Part shown: piece after piece, positions 28,470 to 37,164 of the stretch
How positions within the stretch are numbered: the first letter of the stretch is position 1
Layout: every line of letters begins with the position of its first letter
DNA from: Candidatus Acidiflorens stordalenmirensis
GTDB lineage: Bacteria; Acidobacteriota; Terriglobia; Terriglobales; Acidobacteriaceae
Reading direction: 5' to 3'
DNA length: 64,000 nucleotides
Assembly (NCBI GenBank): GCA_003139995.1
Contig: PLIC01000233.1
Location: forward strand, 1-64,000
Translations under genes and position numbers: made by a program
Notes under the pieces: model-generated
The model's database searches: none
The model's input: only the letters and a program-made list of their open reading frames with translations
What the model was told of the DNA's origin: nothing

Positions 28470-29807
28470 ATGGACTCGATAGGACGATTTGTTGCAGACG
28501 CAGTTCTCGGTATCGACACGCTTTGGGGTGGCGATGTCATGTGTCCCTCAGGCACGGGACGATTCATCGCCGACTCGTGGTTCTCGGATGAGCCGCTGCC
28601 CCCGGCTTACACGCATCCCACGGCGGCGCGCCTGCGAACCGCAGGCGGCGTTACCGGCAAGGACAGCACTGCCGTCGCGGACTATCTGCGCGAAATGGGA
28701 GTCGAGATCGTCCGCTCCATGGACGGCATCAACGTCGAGGCTCGACGCGTGGGTGGCTTGCGCGGCGCTTATCTCGAAGGCCTGAATATCTGCCTGACCA
28801 CGATGTGGGCACTCGCCATGGAAACTGCCGGCAAGGGCAGCCGCGTGCCTTATGAGGAGAGCGTCAAGGCATCCACCGGGCGCCCACCCGAGCCCAGCGA
28901 CCCGACGGCTAAGCGAGCCCGTGTTGCCGAATTGCTCGGCCGCGCAGGTTATTCAACCTCCAGTGCCGCCGGCCTGCTCGGAGCGGTCGATGCTTGGCGG
29001 CGGGATCGAGTGGTTCCGATGGCCTCGGTTCGTGCTCTCAGCACGGCGATGATCGCCCACTTTGATCGCCTGAGCGCGGCCAACTTGCTGCCCTATCTTC
29101 CCCAGGATCTCTCGTCCGTGCCTCGGGCCAATATTGAATTCCTACCCATTAAGGACGCATGGTTTTCGGGCTCGATGAACTACATCGGTCGAGCGCGGAA
29201 CGCAGATGGCAGTCCGAAATACGAAGCGACTTATGAAATTAACGCCTCGTTGCAAATCTCCGTACCGGAGTTCGAGCAATTGGTGAGCCACGAAGTCGTG
29301 CCCGGGCACGTTACAACCTTTGCCTACTTGCAGGATCTCTATGTGCACGGGAAAGCCAGCTTCGAAGCCACGGTATTGACCATGAACACCCGCGCGGCCA
29401 CGCTGTTCGAGGGACTCGCGAACAATGCCATTCTCATCGCTCATGGCGTAACCGAAATCGAGCAACTACCCGACGAAGATTTGCAGATCGGCGTGCTGCT
29501 GGCTCTGTTGCAGGATGATGCCAAGAACCAATCGTCATATCTGACCTGGGGTGAAAAAATGCAGCGCGAGAAAGTGGCTGCCGTTCTTCGCAGGGATTTC
29601 CTGGTCACCGAAGAGCGCGCCGACAAGCTTTCTGGCGCCTGGGGCCAACATCCGCTACTCGGCCGAATGTATCTTCCGGCTTATCGGGCAGGAACCGAGC
29701 GAGTCGCACAATTGCGGCGCATCCACCCGGCGAATCGCATTCTGCCGGCAATCTACGGCTGCTCTGGGTTAGTTGATATCGTGACCATCGACGAGATGTT
29801 GAAGTGA
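28470..29807 (+). CDS. Putative zinc metallopeptidase (DUF885-like)
   Basis: A 445-residue protein without a signal peptide or membrane segment. SHEVVPGHVTTF (about residue 271) resembles the HExxPGH zinc motif of the DUF885 family, and FEGLANNAILIAHG further on could supply the third, glutamate ligand. It starts 13 bases after the OPT transporter stop, behind AAGGAG, and is probably co-transcribed with it. Together they may import and degrade peptides. The family is inferred from motif form only; the first half (28470-29200) shows nothing recognisable. Confidence 0.6.
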   Translation: MDSIGRFVADAVLGIDTLWGGDVMCPSGTGRFIADSWFSDEPLPPAYTHPTAARLRTAGGVTGKDSTAVADYLREMGVEIVRSMDGINVEARRVGGLRGAYLEGLNICLTTMWALAMETAGKGSRVPYEESVKASTGRPPEPSDPTAKRARVAELLGRAGYSTSSAAGLLGAVDAWRRDRVVPMASVRALSTAMIAHFDRLSAANLLPYLPQDLSSVPRANIEFLPIKDAWFSGSMNYIGRARNADGSPKYEATYEINASLQISVPEFEQLVSHEVVPGHVTTFAYLQDLYVHGKASFEATVLTMNTRAATLFEGLANNAILIAHGVTEIEQLPDEDLQIGVLLALLQDDAKNQSSYLTWGEKMQREKVAAVLRRDFLVTEERADKLSGAWGQHPLLGRMYLPAYRAGTERVAQLRRIHPANRILPAIYGCSGLVDIVTIDEMLK

Positions 29808-30347
29808 GAGTAACGCAGGCCAGTTCCGCCGGTGGAGTCATAGATCTCCAGATTTAATGGACAGGGAGAACAAGCATCCATTTCAGACGAGCGAAACGGC
29901 TGGACGAGCGTCTCTAATTGCGCTTGGCCACTGGGAGCGGCACGGCGAATCGGTCGATCCTGGCGGCAAAACCGCCGCCCACATTCATGAATGCGCAGCG
30001 GAAGCCCGCTTGCTCGGCCAGTCGCGGGTCTCGTCTGGTGACGGTGGCAGCATTCCCGAAGGGATACCCAAAGGCCCACACGGTCTGCCCCAGAACTTTC
30101 TCAAGAACACTCCGGCTTTCGGAGATTTCCCGCCAAGCCATGTCCTCGGGCGCCCGCGCGAGAATCGGGTGGGAGAGAGAATGAGCGCCGACACTCATTC
30201 CCGCAGCGGCCAGTTGCCGCAACCCGGCTACGTCAAGAGTAAGAAATCTGGCAGGAACTCCATAACCAGCCCGTCCCAGGGTACTTGTACTCACGCTTTT
30301 GCATGATTTGGCCGATGTAGTCTCCGACAGATCACCAAGGAGGCCGA
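29808..30347. other. Intergenic region with a decayed gene
   Basis: Apart from the polysaccharide deacetylase remnant on the minus strand (29914-30294) no gene is supported. The ribosome-binding site AAGGAGG of the porin-like gene is at 30337-30343. Confidence 0.5.
29914..30294 (-). pseudogene. Polysaccharide deacetylase C-terminal remnant
   Basis: The 126-residue frame reads LRQLAAAGMSVGAHSLSHPI, with the metal-binding HSLSH motif of NodB-type deacetylases, and then VWAFGYPFGN, which also fits the family. The first half of the domain with the catalytic TFDDG motif is absent. After RFAVPLPV the frame stops, while another frame continues with AQLETLVQPF, suggesting a frameshift too. It is best read as a broken gene; a short functional protein is unlikely. 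Confidence 0.6.
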
Positions 30348-30575
30348 GTGTATCGACGAATCGTCGGACTGGTTTTTGCCTGTTTCTGCGCGGGCCAACT
30401 CACGTTACAGGCGGAAGACTTCAAACTCTTTGACCGCGACGTGGAAATACACGGATTCGCATCGCAAGGGTTTGTCTACACCAACACCAACAATTGGCTG
30501 ACGATGAACACCAATCAAGGCAGCGCCGCCTTCACGGACTTCGGGGGGCAACGTGTCCACCAGCGTCACCGATAA
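30348..30575 (+). CDS. Porin-like protein, N-terminal part (frameshifted)
   Basis: A signal peptide (about residues 1-22, ending LTLQAED) followed by a first barrel-like segment, EIHGFASQGFVYTNTNN. The frame stops shortly after a six-G run at 30543-30548. Removing one G joins it directly to the next frame and gives a continuous porin-like protein of about 414 residues. The start is GTG 30348, four bases after AAGGAGG. Confidence 0.7.
   Translation: MYRRIVGLVFACFCAGQLTLQAEDFKLFDRDVEIHGFASQGFVYTNTNNWLTMNTNQGSAAFTDFGGQRVHQRHR
30543..30548 (+). other. Six-G frameshift site in porin-like gene
   Basis: The codons TTC GGG GGG CAA lead to an early stop. With one G fewer they read F-G-G-N-V and continue into the downstream open frame. 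This suggests one extra base in the tract, from sequencing error, phase variation or a real mutation. Confidence 0.65.
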
Positions 30576-31593
30576 GCTCCGGGTCGGAGCGCAGCTCTAC
30601 GACCGCAACCTTGGCCAACTCGGGCAGTACCACCCCTCCCTGGACTGGGCGGTCGCGGATTATCGCTTCAAGAGTTGGTTCGGCGTTCGTGGGGGCAAAG
30701 TCAAAACCACCCTGGGCTTATATAACGACACGCAGGACCTGGATTTTCTCCGCACCTTTGCACTGCTTCCGCAAAGCGTTTATCCGACGGATCTCCGCGA
30801 CGCCACGATTGCTCACCTGGGCGGTGATGTTTACGGCAGTTTGTCACTCAAGCACCGTCTCGGCGGTCTCGCCTATACGGCCTATGCCGGACATCGCAGT
30901 GACAGCATCTATGGCGGAGTCGCGTACCTCGCTGCTCAGTACCAAGTCTACTTCTCGAGCTATGGGGGGTTACAGTATGGCGGCGATCTTCGATGGAACA
31001 CCCCGTTGAAGGGTCTGTTGATCGGAATATCCCGAATGAATGAGGACGTTACTGGCAAGGCGAAAGCCATAAATCCCCTCAACCCGGGCGCTGGGTTCGT
31101 TCCTTACTCCGCGATTTCGAAGGCAGACTGGGCTGACCAATTCTACGGAGAGTACACGGCGGGGAAACTGCGGATCGATTCGGAGTATCGCCGCTTTGTA
31201 CACGATGAACAGGATCAAACTGCCGACATTGTCCTGGTCGAGATCTACGACGACGTTCGCGGCTGGTACGTCTCGGGATCCTATCGAGTTACAAAACGGC
31301 TTGCACTTGGCTACTACTACTCCCGCTATTCGGTAACCAGCGTTGCAGGCGGTCTTCTCGCTCCCTATGCCCCTCACCAAACTGACACCAGTCTGCCCGC
31401 CAATCACGTCTACGACAAGGTCATATCCGCGCGAGTTGACCTGAGAAGATGCTGGAACGTGAAAGTGGAAGGTCACTTCATGAACGGCTACGAGTACAGC
31501 AGCTATCCGAACGGGTTTTACCCCCAAGTTAACCCCCAGGGCTTCAAGCCCAACACAAACGCTTTGGTGGTTAAGACCGGGTTCAATTTCTAG
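30553..31593 (+). CDS. Porin-like protein, C-terminal part (frameshifted)
   Basis: 346 residues rich in alternating aromatic beta strands (GVAYLAAQYQVYFSSYGGLQ, WYVSGSYRVTKRLALGYYY) and ending in KTGFNF, the terminal aromatic residue expected of an outer-membrane barrel. It is the continuation of the porin-like gene that begins at 30348. The gene that follows after 29 bases encodes a periplasmic-binding-like/TonB fusion, so the two may act on the same solute. The substrate is unknown. Confidence 0.75.
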   Translation: MSTSVTDKLRVGAQLYDRNLGQLGQYHPSLDWAVADYRFKSWFGVRGGKVKTTLGLYNDTQDLDFLRTFALLPQSVYPTDLRDATIAHLGGDVYGSLSLKHRLGGLAYTAYAGHRSDSIYGGVAYLAAQYQVYFSSYGGLQYGGDLRWNTPLKGLLIGISRMNEDVTGKAKAINPLNPGAGFVPYSAISKADWADQFYGEYTAGKLRIDSEYRRFVHDEQDQTADIVLVEIYDDVRGWYVSGSYRVTKRLALGYYYSRYSVTSVAGGLLAPYAPHQTDTSLPANHVYDKVISARVDLRRCWNVKVEGHFMNGYEYSSYPNGFYPQVNPQGFKPNTNALVVKTGFNF

Positions 31594-31622
31594 CTGAGAG
31601 AGGGACGCAAAGGAGAACACTG

Positions 31623-32303
31623 ATGAAATGTCCGAAAGTGCTCCTGCTCGCCGCCGGATTGACGATCTTCGCCTCGGTGGATTCCGTTGCGGGCGATGTC
31701 AAGGTGATTGCCAATGCAAGTGTGAAAGCAGACACGATCTCTGCCGCCGATCTGAAACGCGTGTTTCTGGAGGAGAAGAGCTCGCTCGACGGTTCGCATG
31801 TGGAACCCCTACTCGAGAAGGAGGGGCGGGCCCACGAAGCCTTCCTGCAAGAGTACCTCGGCATGAGCGAAGATGATCTGCAGTCGTACTACCAAACGCT
31901 GTTGTTCACGGGCAGAGGCTTTATGCCGAAGGTGCTTGGATCTGATGCCGAGGTCGTGGCTTATGTGGCCCGGACGCAAGGCGCGATTGGATATGTGAGT
32001 AGCGCAGCCAGCGCGGAGGGTGTGAAGACACTCGCCATCGGGGTTCCCAGCAGCAACGCCGAAAGAAAGCTGATTACGCGGGTCGAGCCGGATTATCCGG
32101 ACACGCTGAAGCGGCTTAACATTGGCGGAACGGTACGCTTGCGGGTATCCATTTCGGCGAAGGGGAACGTGGAGGATGTCGAACTGCTGGGAGGCAACCC
32201 GATTCTCGGCGAGTCGGCCGCAGCCGCAGTGAAAAAATGGGTATACGCCGCTGGCAGGTCGCGGACTATCGCGGAGGTTAGCATCCTGTTTGATGGGCGC
32301 TAA
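31623..32303 (+). CDS. PBP-like domain fused to TonB C-terminal domain
   Basis: A 226-residue exported protein with two parts. After a signal segment (about 1-23), residues 24-140 resemble small phosphate-binding-like periplasmic proteins: DVKVIANASV, ISAADLKRVFLEE, and GAIGYVSS near the end. Residues 148-226 match the TonB C-terminal domain: RVEPDYPDTLKRLNIGGTV, then GNVEDVELLGGNPILGESA. It has no long proline-rich spacer as in classical TonB, and the signal segment could serve as an anchor if it is not cut. It lies 29 bases after the porin-like gene. The combination suggests a link between solute binding and outer-membrane energisation, but this is inference. Confidence 0.75.
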   Translation: MKCPKVLLLAAGLTIFASVDSVAGDVKVIANASVKADTISAADLKRVFLEEKSSLDGSHVEPLLEKEGRAHEAFLQEYLGMSEDDLQSYYQTLLFTGRGFMPKVLGSDAEVVAYVARTQGAIGYVSSAASAEGVKTLAIGVPSSNAERKLITRVEPDYPDTLKRLNIGGTVRLRVSISAKGNVEDVELLGGNPILGESAAAAVKKWVYAAGRSRTIAEVSILFDGR

Positions 32304-32573
32304 TGAGACTTGGGAAAAGTTCCAGAATTTTAGAGGTATCGAGAATTAGCCGGCCCATTGTCCCGAACAAGTCCGGTATCTTCAGCAACTATCTATCGGC
32401 AGCGATCTCCGCTGACAGCATGCACACGTTCCACAATTGCGCTGACGACGGCGAACAGATGCTGCAAAGTCCCCCTCTTCACTCAGGGAAGCAACCCTCT
32501 GCTTTTCCATTGCAACTAAAGAATTAGTTACCTTTTGACGCGTGAAGCGTCTAAGGGTCGAGGAGGGCCGCCA
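32304..32573. other. Intergenic region upstream of blaI-type gene
   Basis: No gene is supported in these 270 bases. The region holds the AACTAA inverted repeat at 32515-32529 and a clear ribosome-binding site, AGGAGG at 32561-32566, for the repressor gene. Confidence 0.5.
32515..32529. promoter_or_regulatory. Putative BlaI-type operator (blaI-M56)
   Basis: AACTAA and TTAGTT form a perfect six-base inverted repeat around GAA. It lies about 45 bases before the repressor start codon. Similar AACTAA/TTAGTT arms lie in front of the HtrA gene, after the M56 gene, which suggests a common regulator, most simply the BlaI-type repressor encoded here. Confidence 0.5.
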
Positions 32574-32972
32574 GTGCCGCCGAGACAATCAGGAACTTTG
32601 ACCGAAGCCGAGCTGCGAATCATGAATGTGCTCTGGGGGAAGGGATCGGGCACGGTCCAGCAAGTTCTTGATTCTATTACTGAAAAGCCTGTCTTGGCCT
32701 ACAACTCGGTTTTGACCACGATCCGTGTACTGGAGCGAAAGGGCTATTTGAAACACTTAAAGGATGGACGCGCGCACGTCTTTACACCTGTGGTCGGGCG
32801 AAAAGAGGCAACGCGCTCGGAAATCCGGCACCTCGTGAGTCGTTTTTTCAAGAACTCTCATGAGCAACTGGTCTTGAACCTCCTCGAGGACCAGGGCATC
32901 GGGCCGGAGGAAATCGGTCGCCTCCGGCAGATGCTGATTCAGAACGACACGATTCGGAAGGACGCAAAATGA
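32574..32972 (+). CDS. BlaI/MecI family transcriptional repressor
   Basis: A 132-residue DNA-binding protein with a winged helix fold. LTEAELRIMNVLWGKGSGTV, then VLTTIRVLERKGYLKHLKDG are typical of BlaI/MecI/CopY repressors; these dimers are inactivated when an M56 membrane peptidase cuts or triggers cutting of the repressor. The start is taken as GTG 32574, seven bases after AGGAGG at 32561-32566; a TTG at 32535 in frame lacks such a site. It overlaps the M56 gene by four bases (ATGA). An inverted repeat just upstream suggests autorepression. Confidence 0.88.
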   Translation: MPPRQSGTLTEAELRIMNVLWGKGSGTVQQVLDSITEKPVLAYNSVLTTIRVLERKGYLKHLKDGRAHVFTPVVGRKEATRSEIRHLVSRFFKNSHEQLVLNLLEDQGIGPEEIGRLRQMLIQNDTIRKDAK

Positions 32973-34429
32973 GCTGGCTTCCCCTACAGACAGTGGCGCA
33001 GACCTCGGTCGAGCGCATTCTCAACGCGCTTCCCGAAGGATTTCTGATCGCGCTCTTTGCCTGGGCATTACTGCGCGTTTTGCGAAGGCAAAATTCGGGA
33101 ACGCGATTTGCCGTCTGGTTCCTGGCATTGCTGACCGTCGTTGCGCTTCCTGTGCTGGGCGGTTTTGGCGAAGGGCGGGTGCTGATGGCGGCAGGGATGT
33201 CGGCGGCGATGTCATGGGGTACGTTGCGGGGAAGCGTGATGCCGGCAATCACCGTACCCGGTCGCTGGGCGCTTTTTGTCTTCTTTGCCTGGGCTCTGGG
33301 GGTGGGGGCGGCGATGCTGCGTTTGGCGGCTGGGTTTTGGCGCCTGCGCCAGTTGCGCCAGAGTTGCACTCCGATCGTCGCCGCAGATCTCGATCCGGCG
33401 GTGCGAAAAACGGTGGATGCAATTGGCGCGTCCGTGACGATCGCTACGTCAGAGTGCGTGCGCGTGCCTGCCGCCATCGGCTTTTGGAAGCGGACGATTG
33501 TCCTGCCCGCCTGGGCGGTGCGAGAACTGCCGCCGAACGATCTCAACGTCATCCTATTGCACGAATTCGCACACCTGCGGCGCTGGGACGACTGGACAAA
33601 TCTCATTCAGAAAATCGTGCGCGCTTTATTCTTCTTTCATCCAGCGGTGTGGTGGATTGAGAACCGGCTCTCGGTGGAACGCGAGATGGCTTGCGACGAT
33701 GCCGTGCTGGCCGAAACTGCCAACCCGCACGGATACGCCACTTGTCTGGTCTCGCTGCTGGAAAAGAGTCTTGCGCATCGTCCAGCGCACAGGCGATGGT
33801 CGATGGTCCAGGCAGCTGTCAATCGGGCCCGCGAGGCTTCGCTGCGGCTGGCGCGGATTCTCGATACAAACCGACCCGTAGCCACGCGAGTCTGGAAACC
33901 GGCGCTGGGCATGGTCGCCGCTTTTTCCATCGTCTGCCTGATGGTGCTGCCGCGCGCACCCCAGTTCGTCGCGTTTGATCGCGGCATGCTGGACAGTAAC
34001 TCCGATCACGGGTATTCGGCTGTGGTCAGCCAGTCTTCGTTGGAGTCTTCGTCGTTCCAGTCTTCGTTTCGAACGACGGCGGTAATTCCCGGCGCGTTGC
34101 GGACTGGCGATTCGTCATCGCTGGGGACGACTGCCAAAAGAACGACTGCCAAGGTTGTCCATGCGCACGCCGTTGTTGCACACCAGGCTGCTCCGGTGCG
34201 GGTAATCGCTGCCCGATTGAACGCGACGCCAGCGCGCGACCGAGTCGTCGCGATCAACGCAAGCGCGGATCGGGAGATCGTGCCGGAATTTCGAACGCTG
34301 GTCTTCATTGAAGCCACGCAGTACGTGACTTCCGATTCGTCGGTGTGGAGCGTCCAGGTGTGGCGTGTGACGTTGGTGAGAGCGGTCCCCGACCGGTTGG
34401 CGAGGGTGCCTGTCGCCAATTCGATTTAG
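32969..34429 (+). CDS. M56 family metallopeptidase (BlaR1-like, no PBP domain)
   Basis: A 486-residue membrane protein. Several transmembrane segments (about 15-110) precede a zinc peptidase domain with LLHEFAHLRRWDDW (HExxH) and, further on, VEREMACDDAV, typical of M56/BlaR1. Another hydrophobic segment (about 310-330) leads to an exported tail of about 160 residues, rich in Ser, Thr, Val and Ala. It bears no penicillin-binding motifs (no SxxK, KTG), so beta-lactam sensing is not supported. It is translationally coupled to the repressor gene. The signal could be an envelope stress, because an HtrA gene with a similar operator follows. Confidence 0.85.
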   Translation: MSWLPLQTVAQTSVERILNALPEGFLIALFAWALLRVLRRQNSGTRFAVWFLALLTVVALPVLGGFGEGRVLMAAGMSAAMSWGTLRGSVMPAITVPGRWALFVFFAWALGVGAAMLRLAAGFWRLRQLRQSCTPIVAADLDPAVRKTVDAIGASVTIATSECVRVPAAIGFWKRTIVLPAWAVRELPPNDLNVILLHEFAHLRRWDDWTNLIQKIVRALFFFHPAVWWIENRLSVEREMACDDAVLAETANPHGYATCLVSLLEKSLAHRPAHRRWSMVQAAVNRAREASLRLARILDTNRPVATRVWKPALGMVAAFSIVCLMVLPRAPQFVAFDRGMLDSNSDHGYSAVVSQSSLESSSFQSSFRTTAVIPGALRTGDSSSLGTTAKRTTAKVVHAHAVVAHQAAPVRVIAARLNATPARDRVVAINASADREIVPEFRTLVFIEATQYVTSDSSVWSVQVWRVTLVRAVPDRLARVPVANSI

Positions 34430-34444
34430 CGGGCAAATTTTTTT

Positions 34445-34471
34445 GCAACTAACAACTAGATATTTAGTTGC
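34445..34471. promoter_or_regulatory. Putative BlaI-type operator before htrA
   Basis: GCAACTAA at 34445-34452 mirrors TTAGTTGC at 34464-34471, and an inner CAACTA at 34453-34458 mirrors TAGTTG at 34465-34470. The half-site equals the one before the BlaI-type gene. It ends 30 bases before the HtrA start codon. Confidence 0.5.
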
Positions 34472-34501
34472 CCATACTTCGTAGCACAAGGAGAAGAGAA
34501 A

Positions 34502-36034
34502 ATGAAGATGTGGATAGAACGTTGTAAAGCAGTGGTGACCAGGCGTCTATTAGTGGCCTTGGTAGCCGTGGTGGCAGTTGGGTCAGTGGCGACGTTCAAC
34601 TTTACGAAGTCTGCAAAGGCAGCGGTGACGGCTCCGGCCGCGGCGCCGCTTGATGACAACAGTGTCGGAGCGCTCCTCACGCTCGACCGCGCCATGGAAA
34701 CCCTGGCGGCACGGGTTACACCGGCGGTCGTCAATGTTACGGTTGTGTCGAAGTCCAACCCGCAGCAGAGCGGTCTGGAAGGTATGCCCGACATGCAGCA
34801 ATTCTCTGGCCCGGGCAATCCTTTCGGTCGTCAGTTCAACATGCCGTCACAGCCTCAGAACAGGATGGAACACGGGTTAGGCAGCGGCGTAATCATCTCG
34901 CCCGACGGATATATCGTCACTAACAACCATGTTATCGATGGAGCTGTCGACATTCGCGTCACCATGAGTAACCGGGAGGTGCTGCCAGCTAAGTTGGTAG
35001 GCGCCGACCCGCTGACAGACCTCGCTGTTATCAAGGTTAATGCAACTAACTTACCGAGCGTTCCTTGGGGTAACTCGGCCGGCCTGCACGCTGGACAGAC
35101 GGTGCTGGCCTTTGGGAATCCGTACGGGTACCGCTTCACGGTGACGCGCGGCATTATCAGCGCGCTGAACCGTCCCAATCCTGACGCAAGTGATCGCCGC
35201 AAGCCGGGCGAGTTCATCCAGACCGACGCCGCCATCAATCCCGGCAATTCCGGCGGAGCGCTCGTTGACGCTCGCGGCGAGCTTATCGGAATCAACACCT
35301 TCCTGATTTCATCCTCGGGATCGTTCTCAGGAATGGGTTTTGCGATTCCTTCCCAGATTGTCCAGCATACCGTGGAGGCACTGATTCGGGACGGCAAAGT
35401 AACTCACGCGTTCATCGGAATTCAGATCTCCGACGTTACTCCCGACAACGCGAAGTTTTTCCAGATGAATAAGGCTGAGGGAGCGGTGGTCAGCGAGGTC
35501 GAGCCGGACACGCCCGGAGCGAAGGCGGGCCTGCGCACCGGAGACGTGATTACCGAACTCGACGGAAAGCCCGTGACCGACGCCGGACAATTGCAAATGA
35601 CGGTCGGACAAAAGCGGCCGGGTGACACGATCCATCTACTGGTGGTGCGTGACAGCAAACCGACGAGCATTCCAGTGACGCTCGAAGCGCTGGGCGGCGG
35701 CAAGGGCGCCGAGACCGCCGCCGGCGAACACGGGAAGGGGCGTTGGGGGCTGAGTCTCGCTGACCTGACCCCGGACGTCCGGGATGAACTGCAAGCGCAA
35801 TCTCAAAGAACAGTTCACGGCGCCATTGTGGAGGACGTCCAGCCCGGCAGCCCGGCCGACAATGCGGGCTTGCAGCGTGGGGACGTCATCGTGGAAGTGA
35901 ACCGGCACGCGGTGAAATCCGCGGCCGACGTGGCGCAGGTGTTATCGAGCGTGCCGAACGGTCAGGATGCGCTGGTGCTGGTGTGGTCGAACGGGGGCAG
36001 CACATTCCGTGTGTTGCATCCGCCGCAGGGCTAG
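34502..36034 (+). CDS. HtrA/Do family serine protease
   Basis: A 510-residue exported protease of the DegP/DegQ type. A membrane-spanning or signal segment (about 15-40) is followed by a trypsin-like domain with all three catalytic motifs, TNNHVIDG (His), TDLAVIKV (Asp) and NPGNSGGAL (Ser). Two PDZ domains follow (about 290-400, with IGIQISDV; about 420-505, with GLSLADL and GLQRGDVIVEV). It degrades or refolds damaged envelope proteins. AAGGAG at 34488-34493 supports ATG 34502. An AACTAA inverted repeat upstream implies control by the BlaI-type repressor encoded two genes earlier. Confidence 0.92.
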   Translation: MKMWIERCKAVVTRRLLVALVAVVAVGSVATFNFTKSAKAAVTAPAAAPLDDNSVGALLTLDRAMETLAARVTPAVVNVTVVSKSNPQQSGLEGMPDMQQFSGPGNPFGRQFNMPSQPQNRMEHGLGSGVIISPDGYIVTNNHVIDGAVDIRVTMSNREVLPAKLVGADPLTDLAVIKVNATNLPSVPWGNSAGLHAGQTVLAFGNPYGYRFTVTRGIISALNRPNPDASDRRKPGEFIQTDAAINPGNSGGALVDARGELIGINTFLISSSGSFSGMGFAIPSQIVQHTVEALIRDGKVTHAFIGIQISDVTPDNAKFFQMNKAEGAVVSEVEPDTPGAKAGLRTGDVITELDGKPVTDAGQLQMTVGQKRPGDTIHLLVVRDSKPTSIPVTLEALGGGKGAETAAGEHGKGRWGLSLADLTPDVRDELQAQSQRTVHGAIVEDVQPGSPADNAGLQRGDVIVEVNRHAVKSAADVAQVLSSVPNGQDALVLVWSNGGSTFRVLHPPQG

Positions 36035-36180
36035 CGCGCCCAGGTTAGCGCAAATAGTTCGCGCAAATGACCAGTTGCGCGCTGTGTTCACCCAGCATCG
36101 AGTTGGGTGCGACGCAGCGCGCATTTTCTTCGTCACGCCACGTAATTGTTGGTGACTGCGCTGCCAACTTTGGCTTAGGG

Positions 36181-37164
36181 CTACCAGCGGTCTTGCACCA
36201 GCGGACGAATCTTTTCGTCATAGATGCGCCGTACCCCTGTCATTACCTCGTCTGTGAGGGGCGGCAGGTCCGACGCGCGGCAGTTTTCCGCAACCTGCTC
36301 CGCGCGCTTGCCGCCAGGAATGGCGCAGGTCACTGCGTCGAACATGAGGATCCAGCGCAGGGCGAACTGACTCATCGAGACGCCGGTGGGTAAGAGCGCT
36401 CGCATCTCTTCAACCGCCTCCAGTCCGACGTTGTAATCCACGCCGGAAAATGTTTCTCCCACATCAAAGGCTTGCCCCTGGCGATTGAAATTCCGGTGGT
36501 CATCTGCCGCGAAGGTGGAACCGCGGCGGAATTTACCCGTCAGCAGGCCGCTGGCGAGCGGCACACGGGCGAGGATGCCTACCCGCTTCTGTTTGGCTCG
36601 CGCGAAGAACTGGTCCGCCGGCCGCTGGCGGAAACAGTTGAAAATGATCTGCACTGTCTGGACGTTGGGAAACTCTACTGCCTTGCGCGCTTCTTCGATC
36701 TTCTCGACGCTCACACCGTAATAGCGAATCTTGCCCGCCCGCACTAGGTCATCGAGTGTCCCGAAGACCTCGGGCCGGTCATACAGCGCGCTCGGCGGGC
36801 AATGAAGTTGCAGCAGATCGAGGCTGTCGGTCGAAAGATTCCGCAAACTATCTTCGACCCACATGGTCAGGTTCTGGCGGCTGTATCCTTCCACCGTCTG
36901 GCGCGGCAGACGGCGTCCAGCTTTCGTGGCAACCACAATCTCGCCCTTTTCGCTCTTCTTAAGTTGAGCAACTAGGCGTTCGCTGCGGCCATCGCCATAC
37001 ACGTCTGCGGTATCGATAAAATTTACCCCGCAATCGACGGCTTGGTGCAGCGCAGTGAGAGATTCGTCGTCCGAAACGGTGCCCCATGCGCCGCCGATGG
37101 CCCACGCGCCAAAGCTGATGTCCGAGACCTTCCAACCGGTGCGCCCAAGTTGACGGTATTTCAT
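36181..37164 (-). CDS. Aldo/keto reductase
   Basis: A 327-residue cytoplasmic NADPH-dependent oxidoreductase. MKYRQLGRTGWKVSDISFG is the usual family start. FIDTADVYGDGRSE contains the catalytic Asp and Tyr, VVATKAGR the Lys, and LLQLHCPP the His. The start at 37164 is behind GAGGAGA; the frame extends upstream to 37290 but without such support. It is convergent with htrA and stands alone. The substrate cannot be told from sequence. Confidence 0.9.
   Translation of the reverse strand: MKYRQLGRTGWKVSDISFGAWAIGGAWGTVSDDESLTALHQAVDCGVNFIDTADVYGDGRSERLVAQLKKSEKGEIVVATKAGRRLPRQTVEGYSRQNLTMWVEDSLRNLSTDSLDLLQLHCPPSALYDRPEVFGTLDDLVRAGKIRYYGVSVEKIEEARKAVEFPNVQTVQIIFNCFRQRPADQFFARAKQKRVGILARVPLASGLLTGKFRRGSTFAADDHRNFNRQGQAFDVGETFSGVDYNVGLEAVEEMRALLPTGVSMSQFALRWILMFDAVTCAIPGGKRAEQVAENCRASDLPPLTDEVMTGVRRIYDEKIRPLVQDRW

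Noticed and set aside
26575-28482. Arg/His-rich plus-strand open frames overlapping the OPT transporter
   Set aside because: Out-of-frame readings of the transporter sequence; composition is typical of frame shadows.
32969-34429. Beta-lactam sensing by the M56 protein
   Set aside because: The tail has no SxxK, SxN or KTG motifs of penicillin-binding domains and no beta-lactamase gene is nearby.
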